Below, piece by piece: positions 36,927 through 44,964 of a stretch of DNA of 48,487 nt (within the stretch, counting starts at the first letter, position 1; the number at the start of each line of letters is the position of its first letter). The DNA comes from Acidobacterium sp. (GTDB lineage Bacteria > Acidobacteriota > Terriglobia > Terriglobales > Acidobacteriaceae): contig PKVY01000102.1 in NCBI GenBank assembly GCA_003131625.1, forward strand, positions 1 through 48,487, given 5' to 3'. The position numbers were made by a program, and so were the translations under genes. The notes beneath the pieces are model-generated. The model had not been told where the DNA came from. It saw only the letters and a program-made list of their open reading frames with translations, and made no database searches.

Positions 36927-37105
36927 GAAAAGCCTCGCCGGGTTGGGCGAGGCCTTTTTCTTTTTCTATCCTATAAGTTCAGAATATCAGATTGAGAGAA
37001 TAAACCGGCCAAATATGATTGAGAGTATAAAGATGTAAGTGCCATGTTATGAGGGGTTATTACTTTTGATTTTGGGGTCGCCTCTTGACAAATTTTCCAC
37101 ATTTG
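36927..37105 (+). repeat. Dispersed intergenic element, copy 2
   Basis: Order on the plus strand: hairpin GCCTCGCC-gggttg-GGCGAGGC (36932-36953) with flanking A and T runs, the 27-base block 36971-36997 identical to 1677-1703, an 86-base divergent spacer, and cttgacaaattttccacat beginning at 37084. Only one base differs in the 22-base end block between copies. The hairpin arm sequences differ from copy 1, yet both pair perfectly. Confidence 0.75.
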
Positions 37106-37370
37106 GGAGTTTGGGGGGATTTTGCAATTTTGGGGGCGGGGCGCGCGGCTGGCCGGCTCCTCTTTCTGCTGTGTTCGCCGCAGAGGACGCAAAGGACACA
37201 GACAGGGGCCCAGGGAGATTGCTTTTTCCAAAATGGGTCGAGAGAGGCTTGAAGTTAGTACTTCGGTGTGGAAGCCCAGGTCAACTGTCTTGACGATGGG
37301 AGCCCAGAGGCATTCGCAACTTGCTATGGGGTGAACCAGGCCGGGGCCTTGCTCCCGGGGGGCGCTGCAG

Positions 37371-37430
37371 TCAAAGGAGAGCGGCTCAAGTCAAAAGGGG
37401 GCTGCTCAGGTCAAAAGAGGGCTTGAGTGG
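37371..37430. repeat. 20-base tandem repeat, three copies
   Basis: Units tcaaaggagagcggctcaag, tcaaaagggggctgctcagg and tcaaaagagggcttgagtgg. The last unit shares aaaagRgggcttgagtggg with the flank of the 17-base repeat at 35560-35576 (minus strand), so the two arrays contain a common segment. Confidence 0.65.
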
Positions 37431-37695
37431 GGCAACCTGCAGAAGGGGGCGGAGGAACGCGGGCGAAGCTTACCGTGGCGATGCAGCCGCCGGGATCGCC
37501 GCGAAACTTCCGTATCGCCGACCATACGTCCCAATCCAAAGACGCACGATTGGGGGATCAATGAGTGGTCTGCCCTGTTGGCAGTGTATATCCCATAACG
37601 GTAGTGTAATGTTAGCCGTCATGGGGAACCAGCGGCAGAAGATTTTCGTAAGACGGAGCAATTCGCTTCAGATGCAGGCGCCCGGAGTGGCAACA

Positions 37696-38944
37696 ATGGC
37701 ATTCAGAAACCGGAATAGATTTCCATCCAGAACGCAGACTTTGATCTTAATAAGAAGAAGGTGGCTCAGGGTTGCGGCAAGCTGCATCCTCACACTACTT
37801 GCGGTAAGCGACGTAAGCAGTGCAGTCGGGCCTGAAGGCCAGCCGGTTGTATTACCCTTTGCTTCCAGTTCCATTCCCTCCTCGGGCCAACCCACCATCA
37901 TCGCGGTCGGTGAAGCGTCTCACGGCGGTGAGCCGATGCTCCTTGCGCGCAACCACCTGATCCATGAACTTGCCGAGAAAGGCCGCATCTCCTGGGTCGC
38001 ACTGGAGACGGGATATGCCGAAGCTCTGCTGCTTGACCGCTTCGTACGAGGCGGACCGGGAACCCCATCCGACGTGGCCTCCAGGGGCTTCACATGGGGC
38101 TTCGGAAACCTGGCGGGGAACGTTGCTTTGCTGGAGGATCTGCGAGCGATCAACGCGGGCAGGCCCGTCGGCAAGCGGATCGGCATCGTTGGCATCGATC
38201 TGAGCCTCGGCGGCCCGTTGGGAAGTGCGCCGATGATGTCGCCCGTCGATTGCGCACTGAATGGGGTCCATGACGTTGCGTTACGAGAGAACCTGCGTGC
38301 GAACTTCTCCAAAGCAGTCATCCCCGGACTTACGCAGGCACAAGTTTCCGAAGAGGCGAAAGCCACTTTTCGTAAACTCAGCGGGCAACTGACATCATCC
38401 ATTGATCCCACTGCGCCCGAATATACGCGCCATTGTGCTTTGATCGTGGCACAAAGCGCGGCGGACTTTGACGCGTTGCCGACACTGTCAGGCGAACACG
38501 GTATCCCGGCAGATGCCTTGGCGTTGTCTGAGCAAACGGGACGAGGCCATGGCGGCGAATGCTCTCACGGCTCTGGCGCATGCTGAGGGCGGGAGCATCC
38601 TGCTCTTTGCGCACACCAGCCACGTTCTGAATGCGCCTATGCTCGGCGGCCGCTTCAGTGGCCAGCAGCAGCCTCCGCAAAGCATGGGAGAAACGCTGCG
38701 TCGCGCGTTAGGCAGCCGCTATGTAGCCATCACTGAAATCGAGCCTGTGAAGCCGGCTCCTGCGAGTGCGCCCCCCGACTTGTTTCGACTGCTTCATCCC
38801 GCGTGCGATCAGCCGTGCATGATGAGCGCAAGCGGACTTCAATTGCATCAAGTTCGCATTGGCATCAATGGCGATGATCAGCAGCTAGTTGATCCGGCGA
38901 CCGCCGCAAGCTTTTATTTAATAATCCCCGAACCCTCTAAATGA
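37696..38944 (+). pseudogene. Erythromycin esterase family gene with a frameshift
   Basis: The first frame (37696-38586) gives a signal peptide (ILTLLAVSDVSSA) and the family motifs VGEASHGGEP (active-site Glu and His), ALETGYAEALLLDRFVRG and GIVGIDLS. Near 38520-38550 the frame must shift by one base to continue as KRDEAMAANALTALAH, LLFAHTSHVLNAP, GETLRRALGSRYVAI and a normal C-terminus ending at 38944. Family members are hydrolases, some opening macrolide lactones; secreted ones are of unknown role. One extra base (or two lost) explains it; a sequencing error is possible. SD cggagtgg precedes the ATG. Confidence 0.8.
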
Positions 38945-39154
38945 GCCGATTGATCGAAGCTACACGGCCAGTTAGCAACGTCGAAGGGCCGCTCGCCTGA
39001 GAAACGCAGAGGCTTCGCGGCTCCGCAGCCCATAATCGGCGATGCACTCATCGAGGCCCAAACGGGAGTTCCGGTTGTATCACCGGCAATTCGGACGTTT
39101 CGACCGCAAGCGAACGGCCAAGCCTGGGGCAGGCTGGTCCCCAGGAGAGAAGAC
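38945..39154. other. Gap with a hairpin after the excisionase-like gene
   Basis: This gap lies between two 3' ends. On the minus strand, a short inverted repeat cctgggg...ccccagg (about 39123-39145) lies just beyond the excisionase-like stop and could end its transcript, though no T run follows. The corresponding region near 35420-35450 is a degenerate version. Confidence 0.4.
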
Positions 39155-39481
39155 TTACGAGCCGGTGCGGGCGGAGCGGCTGAGAACGCGGGTGGAACGG
39201 ACGGGCTTCTTCTGCGAACGCACCAGTTTTGGTGCTGGGGTCTCTTCCAGCCCCGAGCGGCGATCCATCCACTCGTCCAGACGCGACTTGCGGAAGCGCC
39301 AGCGGTTGCCCAGGCGGAAAGCGGGAATGAATCCCGTGGCGGCGTAACGGTAGAGGCTATCCGCGCTGATCCCGAGATAGTGCGCGGCCTGACGAATGTC
39401 CATGACTTCGCGAATCTCGGGTTGGGCGAGCGAGGCTTTCACGGATTCCTCCAGAGCAGTAAGGCACGCCCTGTATACCAT
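39155..39481 (-). CDS. Excisionase-type helix-turn-helix protein
   Basis: About 108 residues from MVYRACL (a TTG at 39556 is a less likely longer start). Residues about 27-80 form the excisionase-family MerR-like domain: MDIRQAAHYLGISADSLYRY, GFIPAFRLGNRWRFRKSRLDEWM. The tail (APKLVRSQKKPVRSTRV) is Lys/Arg-rich and probably contacts DNA. Such proteins are excision factors or small regulators; no integrase lies nearby. A degenerate copy of its 3' end lies 3.7 kb away (35468-35554) in the same orientation. No strong ribosome binding site is seen. Confidence 0.8.
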   Translation of the reverse strand: MVYRACLTALEESVKASLAQPEIREVMDIRQAAHYLGISADSLYRYAATGFIPAFRLGNRWRFRKSRLDEWMDRRSGLEETPAPKLVRSQKKPVRSTRVLSRSARTGS

Positions 39482-39531
39482 AGTCCGAACGGCGAAAGGA
39501 ATCCCGATTTGGAGGGGTATTGGATTGCCAA

Positions 39532-39571
39532 CCCCATCTCGCTGAAGTCCTTGCAAACCAGCGAGATGGGG
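39532..39571. terminator. 13-bp perfect inverted repeat after pfkA
   Basis: CCCCATCTCGCTG (39532-39544) and CAGCGAGATGGGG (39559-39571) pair perfectly around a 14-base loop. It begins 9 bases beyond the phosphofructokinase stop on the minus strand and ends 50 bases before the excisionase-like start. No T run follows, so it may be a weak terminator, an mRNA-stability hairpin or a protein-binding site. Confidence 0.5.
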
Positions 39572-39579
39572 CAGACAGA

Positions 39580-40617
39580 TTAAAGTTTTGGCTCCAGAGA
39601 GCTGATGATCGACAAAAAGCTGTCGTCGACGGTCCGGTTCTTCGCAATCGCTTCGGCCAGCGGGATGTCCTCGATCTTCGTGCCATGCAGCACCACGAGG
39701 CGGCCAAACTTGCCCTGGTGGACGAGGTCGATCGCCGCCAGACCATAGCGCGTCGCCAGCATCCGGTCATACGCCGTCGGCGTGCCGCCGCGCTGCGTGT
39801 GTCCCAGATTGACGGAGCGTGTTTCGTAGCCAGTCTTCTTCTCGATCTCCTCGGCGAGCGCCTCGCCGATACCGCTCAGGCGCGCATGGCCGAAGGAATC
39901 GACCTTCGTTCCCTTGGTAGCCTGGCCGCCGGTTTCGGGCAACTTGGCCCCTTCGGCGACCACGACGATGCCGTACTTCTTTCCATGGTCGTGGTTGTAT
40001 CTCAGGATGGCGCAGACATGGTCGAGATCGATGGGCTTCTCGGGAACCAGAATGACGTGAGCGCCACCCGCCACGCCGGCGGTCAGCGCGATCCAGCCCG
40101 CGTCGCGTCCCATTACCTCGCAGACGATGACGCGGCTGTGCGACTGGGCCGTGGTGTGCAGGCGATCGACAGCCTCGGTGGCAATCATGACCGCCGTATC
40201 GAAACCGAAGCAGACGTCGGTGCCGTTGAGGTCGTTATCGATGGTCTTGGGAACGCCAACGCCGGGCACGCCGGCCTCAATCAGCGCGTTGGTCACGGAT
40301 TGGGTGTCGTCGCCGCCGATGGCGATGAGCGCATCGAGCTTGTTGGCCTTGAGGACCTGAACGCATTTCTGGATTCCGCCCTCGACTTTGCGCACGTTGG
40401 TGCGCGAGGTGCGCAGAATCGTACCGCCCTCGATGAGAATGCCGTCCACTTTTTTGAGCGTCAGCTCTATGGTGTTGTTGTCGAGCACGCCGCGCCAGCC
40501 GTCGAGGAACCCGACAAACTCATCGCCGTAATGGATGATGCCTTTTCTTACGACCGCGTGAATGACCGCATTCAGCCCAGGGCAGTCTCCGCCGCCCGTC
40601 AGCACACCAATTCGCAT
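39580..40617 (-). CDS. pfkA: 6-phosphofructokinase, PPi-type active site
   Basis: 345 residues from MRIGVLTGGGDCPGLNA, with gggagaaa before the ATG; an in-frame ATG 30 bases upstream is less likely. The phosphoryl-donor site reads GGDD (Asp104) and PKTIDND (Lys124). In ATP-dependent enzymes both are Gly; Asp104 and Lys124 mark pyrophosphate-dependent phosphofructokinases, so this enzyme probably uses PPi and works reversibly. TIDNDLNGTD carries the catalytic Asp; MGRDAGWIAL and EGAKLPETGG bind the sugar phosphate. It stands alone, divergent from uppP. Confidence 0.92.
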   Translation of the reverse strand: MRIGVLTGGGDCPGLNAVIHAVVRKGIIHYGDEFVGFLDGWRGVLDNNTIELTLKKVDGILIEGGTILRTSRTNVRKVEGGIQKCVQVLKANKLDALIAIGGDDTQSVTNALIEAGVPGVGVPKTIDNDLNGTDVCFGFDTAVMIATEAVDRLHTTAQSHSRVIVCEVMGRDAGWIALTAGVAGGAHVILVPEKPIDLDHVCAILRYNHDHGKKYGIVVVAEGAKLPETGGQATKGTKVDSFGHARLSGIGEALAEEIEKKTGYETRSVNLGHTQRGGTPTAYDRMLATRYGLAAIDLVHQGKFGRLVVLHGTKIEDIPLAEAIAKNRTVDDSFLSIISSLEPKL

Positions 40618-40713
40618 CGTTTTTCTCCCTGTGACCTTTACGCTCATGATACTGGGGGCCTGGCACGCGATTCAAATGACGAAAATACCGTGCAGCACCG
40701 ATAGAATCTCAGC

Positions 40714-41565
40714 ATGTCGCTTCTTCAGGTGATATTGCTCGCCATCATCCAGGGGCTCGCCGAGCTTCTGCCCATCTCCAGCTCCGCGCATGTGGTGGTC
40801 GCGGAAAAGCTGATGGGCCTCGATCCATCGTCGCCGGCCATGACCCTGCTGCTGGTCATGCTGCACACGGGCACCATGTTTGCGGTGATCGTCTATTTCT
40901 GGAAGCAGTGGAAGGCTACCTTCTTTTCCGACAGCGAAGCCCTCAAGCGCTTTGTCTGGCTGGCGGTAATCGCTACGGTGCTGACTGGGATCGTTGGCGA
41001 GGCGCTCAATAAAGTAATCGAGCACACCATCTTTAAGGGTGCGCCGCATGCGCAGCTGGAGGACTTGTTCGGTCACCTCGGTGTTGTCGCGCCCGCGCTT
41101 CTGGCCGCAGGCATTTTGATTTTGGTCGCCGGGCTGGTCGAAGGCCGCCGCCCGGATTCCGAGGAATCGCCGGAGATCGGCTTTGGCCAGGCAGCCGTGA
41201 TCGGTGCGGTCCAGGGTCTGTGTCTTCCCTTCCGCGGATTCTCCCGCTCCGGCGCCACGATTTCCGTGGGCATTCTGCAGGGCATTAAGAAGGTACGGAT
41301 CGAGTCTTTCAGCTTTGCCCTGGCCGTGATCCTCACGCCGCTGGCGATTGGGCGCGAAGCTCTCCGCCTTCACCACGCTGATACCAGCGGATTCGCGCAC
41401 GCGGCAGCGCCGAGTTTGCTGGGCATGCTGTTTTCGTTTCTCGCCGGGTTGCTGGCGCTCAAGTGGCTGAGCTCCTGGCTGGAGCGCGGACGCTGGTACT
41501 ACTTCGGCATTTATTGCGTGCTGGCGTCGATCGTGGTCTTCATCCTGCACCATAACGGCTACTGA
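40714..41565 (+). CDS. uppP: Undecaprenyl-diphosphate phosphatase
   Basis: 283 residues, about eight membrane helices. The two active-site motifs are QGLAELLPISSSAH (Glu17, His26) and RGFSRSGATISVGILQG, matching the BacA/UppP family. It dephosphorylates undecaprenyl diphosphate on the outer face of the inner membrane, recycling the carrier for peptidoglycan and O-antigen; overexpression gives bacitracin resistance in other bacteria. It is followed 6 bases later by a small gene, likely one operon. Confidence 0.94.
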   Translation: MSLLQVILLAIIQGLAELLPISSSAHVVVAEKLMGLDPSSPAMTLLLVMLHTGTMFAVIVYFWKQWKATFFSDSEALKRFVWLAVIATVLTGIVGEALNKVIEHTIFKGAPHAQLEDLFGHLGVVAPALLAAGILILVAGLVEGRRPDSEESPEIGFGQAAVIGAVQGLCLPFRGFSRSGATISVGILQGIKKVRIESFSFALAVILTPLAIGREALRLHHADTSGFAHAAAPSLLGMLFSFLAGLLALKWLSSWLERGRWYYFGIYCVLASIVVFILHHNGY

Positions 41566-41571
41566 CCGGCC

Positions 41572-41865
41572 ATGTGGATACGCAAGCTGCGCATCGAGCG
41601 CGTCACTCCGACCGGCGAGATTCATCCTTGTCCGATCGGGTGGATCGACAACTTCGCCATGCGCAACTTCACCAACGACGCCATCTTCGACGACACGCTG
41701 CCCGTCGGCGATGGTTTGCTCGAAGCCGGTACGCGGATTCCCCTCGATCGGCTGCGCGACTCGATGCAGGATTGGTTCCGGCGCAAAGGCTATCTCGCCG
41801 CGGATGAAACGCTCCGGGTTGAGGAGCTGCCCGTCCCTACGCCTGGGTCTCGGTCCGATCACTGA
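41572..41865 (+). CDS. Small protein downstream of uppP
   Basis: 97 residues, with no signal or membrane segment. The sequence is evenly charged (WIRKLRIERVTPTGEIHPC, GWIDNFAMRNFTNDAIFDD, WFRRKGYLAADETLRVEELP). Not a family I recognise. It starts 6 bases after the uppP stop, so it is likely co-transcribed, and its end overlaps the convergent TonB-C gene by 7 bases. Confidence 0.7.
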   Translation: MWIRKLRIERVTPTGEIHPCPIGWIDNFAMRNFTNDAIFDDTLPVGDGLLEAGTRIPLDRLRDSMQDWFRRKGYLAADETLRVEELPVPTPGSRSDH

Positions 41866-42851
41866 TCGCCGGCGGGAGATTTCTCCTGCACTCCGATGGC
41901 GCAACGCAGATAGATGTACTGGTCGAACGGCGTGGCCGCGCCGTCCTTGATCTGCGGTTCGAAGATCAGGTGGTGGGCGAACTGCTTCGCTTCGGACACG
42001 ATGTCGTCATCGTCGGCATCGATCAGCGTGGCCTTCTTCACCTTGCCGTCCATATCCACATGCACCTGGATCAGGACATTGCCGTAGAGGAGCTCCAGAT
42101 GAACGGGCTTCATACCGACGACTCTCTGCGGAGTCGCTCCATCGTCCTCGGGTTCTCCCATATCCGGCTGATCCGCAGGAATGACAAAGAGCCCTGGCGG
42201 AAACGTCTTCACTTGCTCCGCTGTCCCGGCCGCCTCCACCATCACGCGGCCTGCGTCGTAGATGCGGAATCGGCCGGGCGCGCTGTGCGCTCCGAGCGGC
42301 TGCCAGTCCTCCCACGTGACGGTCTGGTTGTACATCTGCGCGAAGGCCAGGACGTGCGCCAGCGGATCGAAGCAGATGCGCATCTGCATCACCGTATTCG
42401 TACAGTCAAAGGGCGATCCGTCCACCTGCTGGAAGCGCACGTAGTGCTTCGGAGTCGCTTTCGAAAGCTGCGCCACGACAAAGTCCGGCTCGCGCCAGGC
42501 CTGGCGCAGGTCGTAGACCTTCAGCGGCATGACGGTGTTGAAGTGGCGCCACTGCTTTTTGTGGATCAGATCCTCGATGTGCGTGTAGTGGAAATCGCCC
42601 GCCACGATATCCGCACGAATGAAGTGCTGCGGATCGCGCCAGATGTCCCAGGTTCCGGTGGTGAGCTTGCCCTTGTGGTTGTAGAGCTTCAGATCGTAAT
42701 GCACATGGTGGGGAACGTCGGTCGCGGTCGCTCCTGCCTCTAACCCCACGGCGCGGCTGATTTCTGTATCGAACGGGTGTGTCGCGATCACCTGCGACCA
42801 GGCTGCAGGCAACATCAGGATCAGAAACAGCGCGGACAGCGCGATCCGCAT
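41859..42851 (-). CDS. Secreted protein with a C-terminal TonB-like domain
   Basis: 330 residues starting MRIALSALFLILMLPAAWSQ, a signal peptide. The middle (about 25-220) is an outer-membrane-lipoprotein-like sheet region with YDLKLYNHKGKLTTGTWDIW. The C-terminal 90 residues, VLIQVHVDMDGKVKKATLIDADDDDIVSEAKQFAHHLIFEP, match the TonB C-terminal domain. It lacks the Pro-rich spacer and N-terminal anchor of true TonB, so it is probably a periplasmic protein using this fold to bind other proteins. Confidence 0.8.
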   Translation of the reverse strand: MRIALSALFLILMLPAAWSQVIATHPFDTEISRAVGLEAGATATDVPHHVHYDLKLYNHKGKLTTGTWDIWRDPQHFIRADIVAGDFHYTHIEDLIHKKQWRHFNTVMPLKVYDLRQAWREPDFVVAQLSKATPKHYVRFQQVDGSPFDCTNTVMQMRICFDPLAHVLAFAQMYNQTVTWEDWQPLGAHSAPGRFRIYDAGRVMVEAAGTAEQVKTFPPGLFVIPADQPDMGEPEDDGATPQRVVGMKPVHLELLYGNVLIQVHVDMDGKVKKATLIDADDDDIVSEAKQFAHHLIFEPQIKDGAATPFDQYIYLRCAIGVQEKSPAGDQ

Positions 42852-42962
42852 AGTGTTGGGGCCTTTTCCCCTCGAAAACCGGCAATAATAACAGACGGCT
42901 GACCCTCCAAAAGGCTCCATGCTCGGGAAAAGGGGATGTTTTGTGGGAGGCGGGAGGGGTCA

Positions 42963-42997
42963 CGGGTTACAGGTTACGGGTGACAGGTTACGGAACG
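42963..42997. repeat. Heptamer tract in the leader of the redox module
   Basis: Units cgggtta, caggtta, cgggtga, caggtta, cggaacg in 7-base phase, the same motif type as 35798-35867. It lies in the 259-base space between the divergent TonB-C gene and the module at 43111. Confidence 0.75.
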
Positions 42998-43065
42998 GTG
43001 GCCTGGAAGCGGCGGGTAGTTTCCTGAACTTAGGTACTTCTTCTTTGATCCGCGCACGGCGTGAT

Positions 43066-43094
43066 GGCGGTCACCGCCGCGGCAACTGCCGCGG
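43066..43094 (+). promoter_or_regulatory. Overlapping alternative hairpins before the redox module
   Basis: GGCGG-tca-CCGCC (43066-43078) and CCGCGGC-aact-GCCGCGG (43077-43094) share two bases, so only one can form at a time. They lie 16 bases before the first ATG, which has no evident ribosome binding site. A leader switch is possible but may be chance in GC-rich DNA. Confidence 0.3.
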
Positions 43095-43110
43095 TGTAGC
43101 ATCCGCCGCA

Positions 43111-43794
43111 ATGGCGGTCTTTCCATTTTCGACTTACGCCACCGAAGCGCTGGTGCTGGGACTGGTCACCGGCCCTGTGTGCCTGGCATCGTGCGGGCCG
43201 GTGGTGCTGCCGTGGATGCTGGTGCAGCCGCACGGATTCCGAACCCACGCTCGCCAGCTGGCCATCTTCCTCGCGTCGCGTCTTCTCGGCTATTTGCTCT
43301 TTGCTTCGGCCATCTGGTTTGCCGGCGCTGCCCTCTCGCGCTCGTGGAGCGGGCGCACGTGGATGTTCGGCGTCATTCAGGTGCTGCTGGCTGCCGGTCT
43401 TCTCGTTTATGCCGTGGGCTGGCCGCATGCCCATTGCTCCCTGGCCGGTGGGCGACCGAAGCTCGTGCAGATCACGAACGCGGACGCCGAATCGACTCGT
43501 CCTCGGCCCAGCGGAGCCGCCGCGCTCGGTTTCCTGACCGGCATCAATCTCTGCCCGCCGTTTCTCGTCGCCGGCCTGCGCGCTTCCCAGCTCCCGACCT
43601 TATCCGCCGCGCTGCTTTTCTTTTCGGTTTTCTTTGTGGGAACGGCGGTCTGGTTCGTTCCCTTCCTGTCGCTGGGAGTCGTTCGCCGCACGCCGTCGTT
43701 TCTTACCGTGGCCCGCATGGTCGCCGTGCTGCTGGCCTGCTGGTACGGGTATTCCGGAGCATCGATTCTGATCGAGAGGGCTGTTTATGGCTAG
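43111..43794 (+). CDS. UreH_2/DsbD-like membrane protein (TauE/SafE-labelled)
   Basis: 227 residues with six hydrophobic helices. The first half carries GLVTGPVCLASCGPVVLPWM and the second GFLTGINLCPPFLVAGL, the duplicated Cys-containing motifs of the UreH_2/DsbD_2 type, where the Cys pairs can relay thiol electrons or bind copper. Such proteins sit near CcoG/FixI in cytochrome-oxidase copper loading. The gene overlaps the NapH-like gene by 8 bases (ATGGCTAG). The start at 43111 is the first ATG giving a correct first helix. Confidence 0.8.
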   Translation: MAVFPFSTYATEALVLGLVTGPVCLASCGPVVLPWMLVQPHGFRTHARQLAIFLASRLLGYLLFASAIWFAGAALSRSWSGRTWMFGVIQVLLAAGLLVYAVGWPHAHCSLAGGRPKLVQITNADAESTRPRPSGAAALGFLTGINLCPPFLVAGLRASQLPTLSAALLFFSVFFVGTAVWFVPFLSLGVVRRTPSFLTVARMVAVLLACWYGYSGASILIERAVYG

Positions 43795-44953
43795 CAGTGT
43801 CCTCACTCGTCCACCGGCCTTTCGCAGCGTCGGCCGATCGCTGCTGCTCACGTTGCCCATCGCGCTGTGGTCGCTGCTGATGTTCACGCCATCGTTCATG
43901 CACAGCGGCCGGGACTCGCACATCGGCGCAGCAGTGGTCATCGTCTTCATGACCACGCTGTTCTACGAAATGATGCGCACCGGCAAAACCTACCGCTGGC
44001 GGCGCTGGTTCTTCGTGGCGCTTGGATTCCTCTTCCCCGTCGGCTTCATCGCCGCTCTGATCGCGCTGCGCGGGACCATGAGCATTCCCATCGAGCGCAT
44101 GGTTTCCGGCGACACGCCGTTCTGCTACATGGTCATTCCCATGCTTGTCGTGCCGGCCGCACTCACGCGGGCCGTCGTGTTTCCGGGCTCGATCCTGCCG
44201 ACGGCCAACAACCCCCACTCCATCGCCGTGATGATCGGCATCTGGCTCGGAATGACTCTGGTCGTGGGCAAGGCGTGGTGCAGCTACATCTGTTTCTTCG
44301 GCGGCATCGAAGAGGGTTTTGCGGGGATTGCCAAACGAGCGAAGATTCGGCGTCTCGATTCCCGGCTGCGGCTGGTCCCGTGGGCGATTCTGATTTTCGT
44401 TGTCGTGCTTTCCGCTGCGCTGTTTGAGCCCGTGTACTGCATGTGGCTCTGTCCGTTCAAGGCCGTGACTGAATATCCGGCCGTTCACTCCGTCGAGACG
44501 GCGATCCAGATGAGCATCTTCATCACGCTGTTCGCTGGCCTGGTGGTGGCGCTGCCGTTCCTCACGAAAAAGCGAACGCAGTGTGCTTACTTCTGCCCGT
44601 TCGGGGCGTTCCAGTCGCTGTTCAACAAGATCAACCTCTTCGAGATTCGGTTCGACCGTGAGAAGTGCGTCGACTGCACGCTTTGCCAGACGGCCTGTCC
44701 CACCCAGGCGCTCTCGGCGGAATCGATTCGTGAGGGCAGGACCCTGATGAACTGCATGAAATGCGGGGCGTGTGTCGACAGCTGCAAGAAAGACGCTGCC
44801 GTCTGGCACCTGAAAGGGACGAAGGTGGCGCTGAAACCGGAGCGGGCTCGTCTCCTGTTCCTGTATGGAGCATGGGCGATGGCCACCATGTTCGGCGGCA
44901 GCATCCTGGCCAACTCGCTGGCCACCATGCTCCATTGGCTGCCGTGGAAGTGA
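43787..44953 (+). CDS. NapH/CcoG-like membrane ferredoxin
   Basis: 388 residues. Five or six membrane helices in the N-terminal part carry the paired Cys motifs KAWCSYICFFGG and CMWLCPFKAV, and CAYFCPFGAFQS follows; these are conserved in NapH/NosR/MauN/CcoG proteins. Two 4Fe-4S clusters are marked by CVDCTLCQTACP and CMKCGACVDSCKK. Such proteins pass electrons from quinol across the membrane to a periplasmic partner or reduce copper. A final helix closes the protein. Start ATG overlaps the previous stop by 8 bases. Confidence 0.9.
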   Translation: MASSVLTRPPAFRSVGRSLLLTLPIALWSLLMFTPSFMHSGRDSHIGAAVVIVFMTTLFYEMMRTGKTYRWRRWFFVALGFLFPVGFIAALIALRGTMSIPIERMVSGDTPFCYMVIPMLVVPAALTRAVVFPGSILPTANNPHSIAVMIGIWLGMTLVVGKAWCSYICFFGGIEEGFAGIAKRAKIRRLDSRLRLVPWAILIFVVVLSAALFEPVYCMWLCPFKAVTEYPAVHSVETAIQMSIFITLFAGLVVALPFLTKKRTQCAYFCPFGAFQSLFNKINLFEIRFDREKCVDCTLCQTACPTQALSAESIREGRTLMNCMKCGACVDSCKKDAAVWHLKGTKVALKPERARLLFLYGAWAMATMFGGSILANSLATMLHWLPWK

Positions 44954-44964
44954 GGAGGGACTCG

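Larger units (their letters stand above)
36808..37695. other. 888-base region with hairpins, dispersed element and tandem repeats
   Basis: No convincing gene lies here. In order it has a heptamer tract (36821-36862), two strong hairpins (36881-36909 and 36932-36953), the second dispersed element (36927-37105), G-rich low-complexity sequence (37100-37145), three 20-base tandem units (37371-37430), and the leader of the esterase pseudogene. A possible promoter is TTGGCA with tagtgt 18 bases further (about 37579-37608). The short open frames are not supported. Confidence 0.6.

Noticed and set aside
37039..37293. 84-codon open frame next to the dispersed element
   Set aside because: It spans the element and G-rich low-complexity DNA, with no SD, domain or conserved pattern.
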